From: Deefgea chitinilytica
Lineage (GTDB): Bacteria; Pseudomonadota; Gammaproteobacteria; Burkholderiales; Chitinibacteraceae
DNA: 64,000 nucleotides
Direction: 5' to 3'
Assembly (NCBI RefSeq): GCF_016881405.1
Contig: NZ_WOFE01000001.1
Span: forward strand, 868,001 to 932,000
Each line of letters opens with the position of its first letter. The stretch's first letter is position 1. The translations under genes were made by a program, and so were the position numbers. The notes beneath the pieces were generated by a model. The model was not told where the DNA came from and ran no database searches. It saw only the letters and a list, made by a program, of their open reading frames with translations. This document shows, piece by piece, positions 62,869 through 64,000 of this stretch.

Positions 62869-64000
62869 TTAATCAGCCGATTTTTTCGCTGCAGCTGCGC
62901 GCAATTTATCTTTTTTACTCATTCGATGGCCTTTGATTCCGCCTGCGCCTTTTTCTGTTCTTGCCTGTTCAGTAGGTTCAAAGCCAATGATGATTTCGCG
63001 CGCAATCCGCTTTTTTAAACGGTTTTCTAACAATCTAAAATGCGATTCAGTTGCGGCACTTACAAAGCTAATCGCCACCCCACTACCCCCTGCACGTGCA
63101 GTGCGCCCAATTCGATGCGTGTAATCAGCGGGTGAACGAGGTAAATCAAAATTAATTACGCATGGCAAGTGATCGATATCAATCCCACGCCCCGCCAAAT
63201 CAGTCGCCACGACAATTTGTAAATTTGAGGCTTTAAACTCAGCCAACACTTGACTTCGCCGACCTTGACTGAATTCACCATGAAATGCAGCTGCTTGAAT
63301 ACCCGCTGCGCATAAATAGCGTGCCAATTGTTCGGCACTTACTTTTGAAGCGACAAAGACTAAGGCGCGCTCTTCGCCACTATCAAAGATCAATTGCGCT
63401 AATAACTCAGCTCGTCGAGCATCATCCACCACAATCGCCCGCTCAAGAATATTCGGTGTATTTGCCTCGCTAACTTCCATAACTAGCCGTGTTGGCGTCG
63501 TTAACATTCCAGCGGCTAAAGCATTAACGTCTTCAGGAAAGGTGGCAGAAAAGAACAGGTTCTGCCGCTGCGTCGGTAGCAGAGCCAAAATCCGATTAAT
63601 TTCATCACTAAACCCCATGTCGAGCAGACGATCTGCCTCATCCAACACCAAGGTATTAAAATGATCGGGTTTGATTGCATTTTGGCCAATCAGATCAAGC
63701 AAACGACCTGGGGTCGCAACCAGCACATCAGCGTAGCCACGTAATGCCATCATCTGCGGATTGATAGATACACCACCATACACGCTGACCACTTTGATTG
63801 GTGTCGGCAAATATTTCACTACACCTTGAATTTCTTCGCCAACCTGTACGGCCAGCTCGCGAGTCGGCACCAAAACAAGCACTTTCCGCTGTTTCTCCTG
63901 CACCAATTGCAGTAAAGGTAAAGCATAGGCCGCAGTCTTTCCTGATCCGGTTGCTGCTTGCGCAAGCACGTCGCCACCACGTAAAACAACGGGAATTGCC
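62869..64000 (-). CDS. DEAD-box RNA helicase, RhlE type (5' end outside the window)
   Basis: The C-terminal and most of the N-terminal helicase core are present. The frame is open past 63969 to the window edge (AIPVVLRGGDVLAQAATGSGK, motif I with the preceding conserved segment as VLRGGDVLAQAATGSGKT), so only the start with the Q motif is missing. Motifs: VPTRELA, VATPGRLLD, VLDEADRLLDMGF, FFSATF, VFVASK, ATDLAGRGIDI and HRIGRTARAG. The tail is Lys-rich (KGHRMSKKDKLRAAAAKK), as in RhlE proteins that work in ribosome assembly or RNA decay. Confidence 0.92.
   Translation of the reverse strand, partial: AIPVVLRGGDVLAQAATGSGKTAAYALPLLQLVQEKQRKVLVLVPTRELAVQVGEEIQGVVKYLPTPIKVVSVYGGVSINPQMMALRGYADVLVATPGRLLDLIGQNAIKPDHFNTLVLDEADRLLDMGFSDEINRILALLPTQRQNLFFSATFPEDVNALAAGMLTTPTRLVMEVSEANTPNILERAIVVDDARRAELLAQLIFDSGEERALVFVASKVSAEQLARYLCAAGIQAAAFHGEFSQGRRSQVLAEFKASNLQIVVATDLAGRGIDIDHLPCVINFDLPRSPADYTHRIGRTARAGGSGVAISFVSAATESHFRLLENRLKKRIAREIIIGFEPTEQARTEKGAGGIKGHRMSKKDKLRAAAAKKSAD

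Noticed and set aside
1-64000. tRNA, rRNA and CRISPR arrays
   Set aside because: The intergenic gaps were read for cloverleaf-like and regularly spaced repeats and none was convincing. A dedicated RNA search was not possible.

Overview
The window looks like a chromosomal segment of a beta-proteobacterium, most plausibly Neisseriales and close to the Chitinibacter/Deefgea group. That placement is an inference from gene content: outer-membrane biogenesis genes (lolC-lolD, dapA-bamC), a GlcNAc-type PTS permease, a phasin, the large NAD-dependent glutamate dehydrogenase, a biotin bioC-bioD pair and a DUF1631 protein. Overall composition is near-balanced G+C, with clearly A+T-rich stretches at about 2.4-5.1 kb and 13.5-19.3 kb. 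No rRNA, tRNA or CRISPR array was recognised.

Left part (1-19.3 kb) is largely accessory. It holds a repeat-containing membrane protein with a C-terminal SH3-like domain, a divergent Tag-like DNA glycosylase and a PHP-ATPase of the TrlF type (a likely defence gene). These are followed by the sbcD-sbcC nuclease operon, a small protein of unknown function and a predicted DEDD exoribonuclease. Next come a secreted CPWC thioredoxin-fold protein and a lipoprotein, divergent from an Xre regulator. The block ends with an A+T-rich operon of three different tyrosine recombinases, a small coiled-coil protein and a solitary Xre/MbcA/ParS-type antitoxin. The recombinase operon resembles Tn554/RIT/GMT-type multi-recombinase modules and abuts the core gene adhE.

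Middle part (19.6-41.1 kb) is mostly core: adhE, lolC-lolD, tyrS, a SUKH-like small protein, a methyltransferase, an M23 endopeptidase followed by anmK and a DUF2164 gene, a prolyl-oligopeptidase-like S9 protein, a nagE-type PTS permease, dapA-bamC, a phasin, a kinase-HDOD-GAF signalling protein, and the pnuC/NadR-kinase pair for nicotinamide riboside salvage. The most striking point is that nagE is split into EIIBC and EIIA by a -1 frame change exactly at A AAA AAG followed at once by a stop. This is the layout of a programmed ribosomal frameshift.

Right part (41.3-64 kb) contains yajC-secD-secF, then an overlapping run dedA-bioC-bioD-SCO followed by ycgR-like and LplT-PlsC-like genes. After that come a retropepsin-like protease, an ABC-F ATPase (YheS type), a DUF1631 protein divergent from the NAD-glutamate dehydrogenase, an M14-like peptidase overlapping an alpha/beta hydrolase, a histidine phosphatase, and a RhlE-type helicase cut by the window end. 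Long intergenic hairpins, several sharing GGTATT/AATACC ends, sit between or after genes throughout the core part.
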